From NCBI GenBank assembly GCA_030425715.1, contig JAUIAA010000112.1, positions 1 through 7,029 of the forward strand: a DNA stretch of 7,029 bases, in the 5' to 3' direction. The notes under the pieces were generated by a model. The model had not been told where the DNA came from. It saw only the letters and a list, made by a program, of their open reading frames with translations, and did not search any database. Numbering within the stretch: position 1 is the first letter of the stretch; the number at the start of each line of letters is the position of its first letter. This DNA is from Bacteroidia bacterium. Lineage in GTDB: Bacteria; Bacteroidota; Bacteroidia; Flavobacteriales; Flavobacteriaceae. Position numbers and translations under genes: made by a program. Positions 5,389 through 7,029 of the stretch are shown here, one piece after another.

Positions 5389-7029
5389 TTAATTTATTAA
5401 AAGGCGCTTGGTAGTACTGCCCTTATTTGCGCTTATTTTTATTAAATATACCCCAGGATTCAATCCATCAATATTAAAAGACTTATCGGGATAAAAATTT
5501 CCTTTAAATTTTTTAATGGTTCTTCCTAAGTAATCATATATTTCAATTTCTGAAACGGTTTTATTTAATTTAAAGCTATGTTTTGCAGGATTAGGGTATA
5601 ATATGAAACCATCCTCTGCAATAACATGTTCCTCTACTGGCAATGGATCTTGTAATCTTTTTGTAGAATACAATCTATATTCTCCAGGCTGTAAACTAAT
5701 CATAGTGTTTACATTATTTACTTGAAGTTCAGTATCTGTATAATATTCATACCAAGTTCCTGTTTTGGTAAACGTTGGGTTGATACTTTTTGTAGTAACA
5801 TCAAAATTACCCAATACTACAACATCCATTTCTGCATCACGCAATACAATACTTTTGGTCAAACCTTCCACATCTAAGGTATAATCAGCAGTTTGAAAAG
5901 CTTGGTATTTCTTTTTAAAAGCAATTAAGGTTGCCCAAACGTCGTAAATTTTCTTGCGATTTGGATTGTTTAAATAATCCCAACGCACAGGTTTTCTTCC
6001 TGTTCTTCCATTTTCGTCAATACTAACATCATAGCCCAGTTCACCAAATTGCCAAATCATTTTTGGACCAGGAATGGTAAATAAAAAGTTACCTGCTAGT
6101 TCTTCACGAGCTAGAGCTGTATTAACATCCTTAACATTATAGCTTCCACTACTATTGCCATATTGTATATTTTTATACATCAAGCGTTCCTCATCATGGC
6201 TCTCCATATACCCCATTACATTGGCTTTGCTCCAACCTCTTTCTTGGTAAGATATCCATGAAATATCTGCTTCACTTGCATAACCCATGGTGTTCTGGTT
6301 GTAATTGTGATTGCTGTTTCCCCAAATTAAAAAACAGTATTCCGCTAATTCTTTCTCTTCAGAATTCTCTGCAAAATGTTCTAAAATTTGAATGGTATTT
6401 GGTTTAAGCGACCAAATATAATCTCCATAATCTTTTAAAATCGCAATTCTAGCAGCATCGTATTGTCCCCAGGCATTGGTATTTCCTAAAGTGTTATTTT
6501 GGGTAAATCCCTTTGACAAATCATATCTAAATCCATCAATTTTAAATTCATCTAACCAATAGGCTAAAGTTTGCTTCACATAGGTTTTGGTGTATGCACT
6601 TTCGTGGTTAAAATCGAACCCAACATTATAATCGTGCTTCGCAATTGGATTTAACCATGGATTATCTGCCGAAGGTCTGGAATTGATTTCATCCCAATAC
6701 AATTGTGCAAGCGGACTCTGACTAAATGCGTGGTTGTATACCACATCTAAAATCACAGCCATGCCTCGTTTATGGCATTCATCTACAAACTTTTTTAAAT
6801 CATTTTTTGTACCGTAAGCTTTGTCTTGTGCTCCATGAAAGGAGGGATTGTAGCCCCAGCTATCATTGCCTTCAAACTCACTTATTGGCATTAATTCAAT
6901 ACCGTTTACTCCAAGCATTTCTAAGTAATCCAAATGCTCCATGGCACTTTTTAAATCTCCAATATCATCGGTGTTTACCACTTCAAAATCACGTAACAAC
7001 ATTTCATAAACAATTAAATTATTTTGGTT
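5389..7029 (-). CDS. GH13 alpha-amylase family enzyme with T9SS sorting domain, 5' end cut off
   Basis: This enzyme would cut alpha-1,4-glucans (starch or glycogen type) outside the cell. The frame stays open to the right edge, where NLIVYEMLLRDF, the usual start of a GH13 barrel, is read through an internal ATG at 7002. The real start and any signal peptide or N-terminal domain are therefore outside the window. Counting from that Met, the four GH13 regions are present: DVVYNH (86-91), GFRYD with nucleophile D161, ILEH with acid E208, and ESHDEE with D270. A beta-rich C domain follows (about 378-445), ending LQPGEYRLYS. The last 70 residues (467-537) form a type A T9SS sorting domain: ILYPNPA, then EIYDYLGR, LNPGVYLIKI and a basic end, TTKRLLIN. 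The protein is therefore expected to be secreted or anchored at the cell surface by the gliding-associated T9SS. It precedes the GH97 gene by 23 bp. The fine specificity (amylase, pullulanase-like or other) is uncertain. Confidence 0.93.
   Translation of the reverse strand, partial: NQNNLIVYEMLLRDFEVVNTDDIGDLKSAMEHLDYLEMLGVNGIELMPISEFEGNDSWGYNPSFHGAQDKAYGTKNDLKKFVDECHKRGMAVILDVVYNHAFSQSPLAQLYWDEINSRPSADNPWLNPIAKHDYNVGFDFNHESAYTKTYVKQTLAYWLDEFKIDGFRYDLSKGFTQNNTLGNTNAWGQYDAARIAILKDYGDYIWSLKPNTIQILEHFAENSEEKELAEYCFLIWGNSNHNYNQNTMGYASEADISWISYQERGWSKANVMGYMESHDEERLMYKNIQYGNSSGSYNVKDVNTALAREELAGNFLFTIPGPKMIWQFGELGYDVSIDENGRTGRKPVRWDYLNNPNRKKIYDVWATLIAFKKKYQAFQTADYTLDVEGLTKSIVLRDAEMDVVVLGNFDVTTKSINPTFTKTGTWYEYYTDTELQVNNVNTMISLQPGEYRLYSTKRLQDPLPVEEHVIAEDGFILYPNPAKHSFKLNKTVSEIEIYDYLGRTIKKFKGNFYPDKSFNIDGLNPGVYLIKISANKGSTTKRLLIN

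Noticed and set aside
5229..5414. 61-codon plus-strand frame across the GH97 start
   Set aside because: It is antisense to the GH97 signal peptide and the operon junction, with no family features.

Overview
The window is about one-third GC and looks like a chromosomal segment from a member of the Flavobacteriaceae (Bacteroidota). The supporting signs are TTG-N17-23-TAnnTTTG promoters, A-rich gene starts with no Shine-Dalgarno sequence, a type IX secretion (T9SS) C-terminal sorting domain, and the amylase/GH97 pairing typical of Bacteroidota starch-utilisation loci. The genus cannot be named from this sequence.

Layout from left to right. (1) Positions 1-381, minus strand: the 5' two-thirds of rimP, cut by the window edge, with a promoter and a short leader holding a terminator-like hairpin just before the start codon. 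(2) 440-1285, plus strand: a tandem-domain universal stress protein, ending in a 32-bp perfect palindrome that can terminate transcription from both sides. (3) 1347-1673, minus strand: a two-repeat YegP/DUF1508 small protein sharing that terminator. (4) 1674-2072: about 400 bp with no conventional gene. It contains helically phased TGTT-type repeats, a good promoter and an uncharacterised 44-codon plus-strand ORF, whose frame runs on past a TAA for 27 more codons to within 6 bp of the next gene. (5) 2073-3059, minus strand: a membrane fatty-acid-hydroxylase/sterol-desaturase-type di-iron protein, separated from its upstream neighbour by a strong intrinsic terminator. (6) 3212-7029, minus strand: a two-gene alpha-glucan operon, a GH13 amylase with a T9SS tail (5' end outside the window) followed 23 bp later by a GH97 SusB-like alpha-glucosidase.

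The two glycosidases fit one pathway. The amylase would be exported by T9SS to attack starch-like glucans outside the cell, and the periplasmic GH97 enzyme would hydrolyse the imported oligosaccharides to glucose. Any transporter genes (susC/susD type) would lie beyond the right edge. The other genes are housekeeping or stress functions with no evident link to the operon.

I see no phage, IS element, CRISPR array, tRNA or rRNA. There is no clear new multi-gene system. The least explained parts are the small-ORF region at 1742-2066 and the hairpin leader of rimP.
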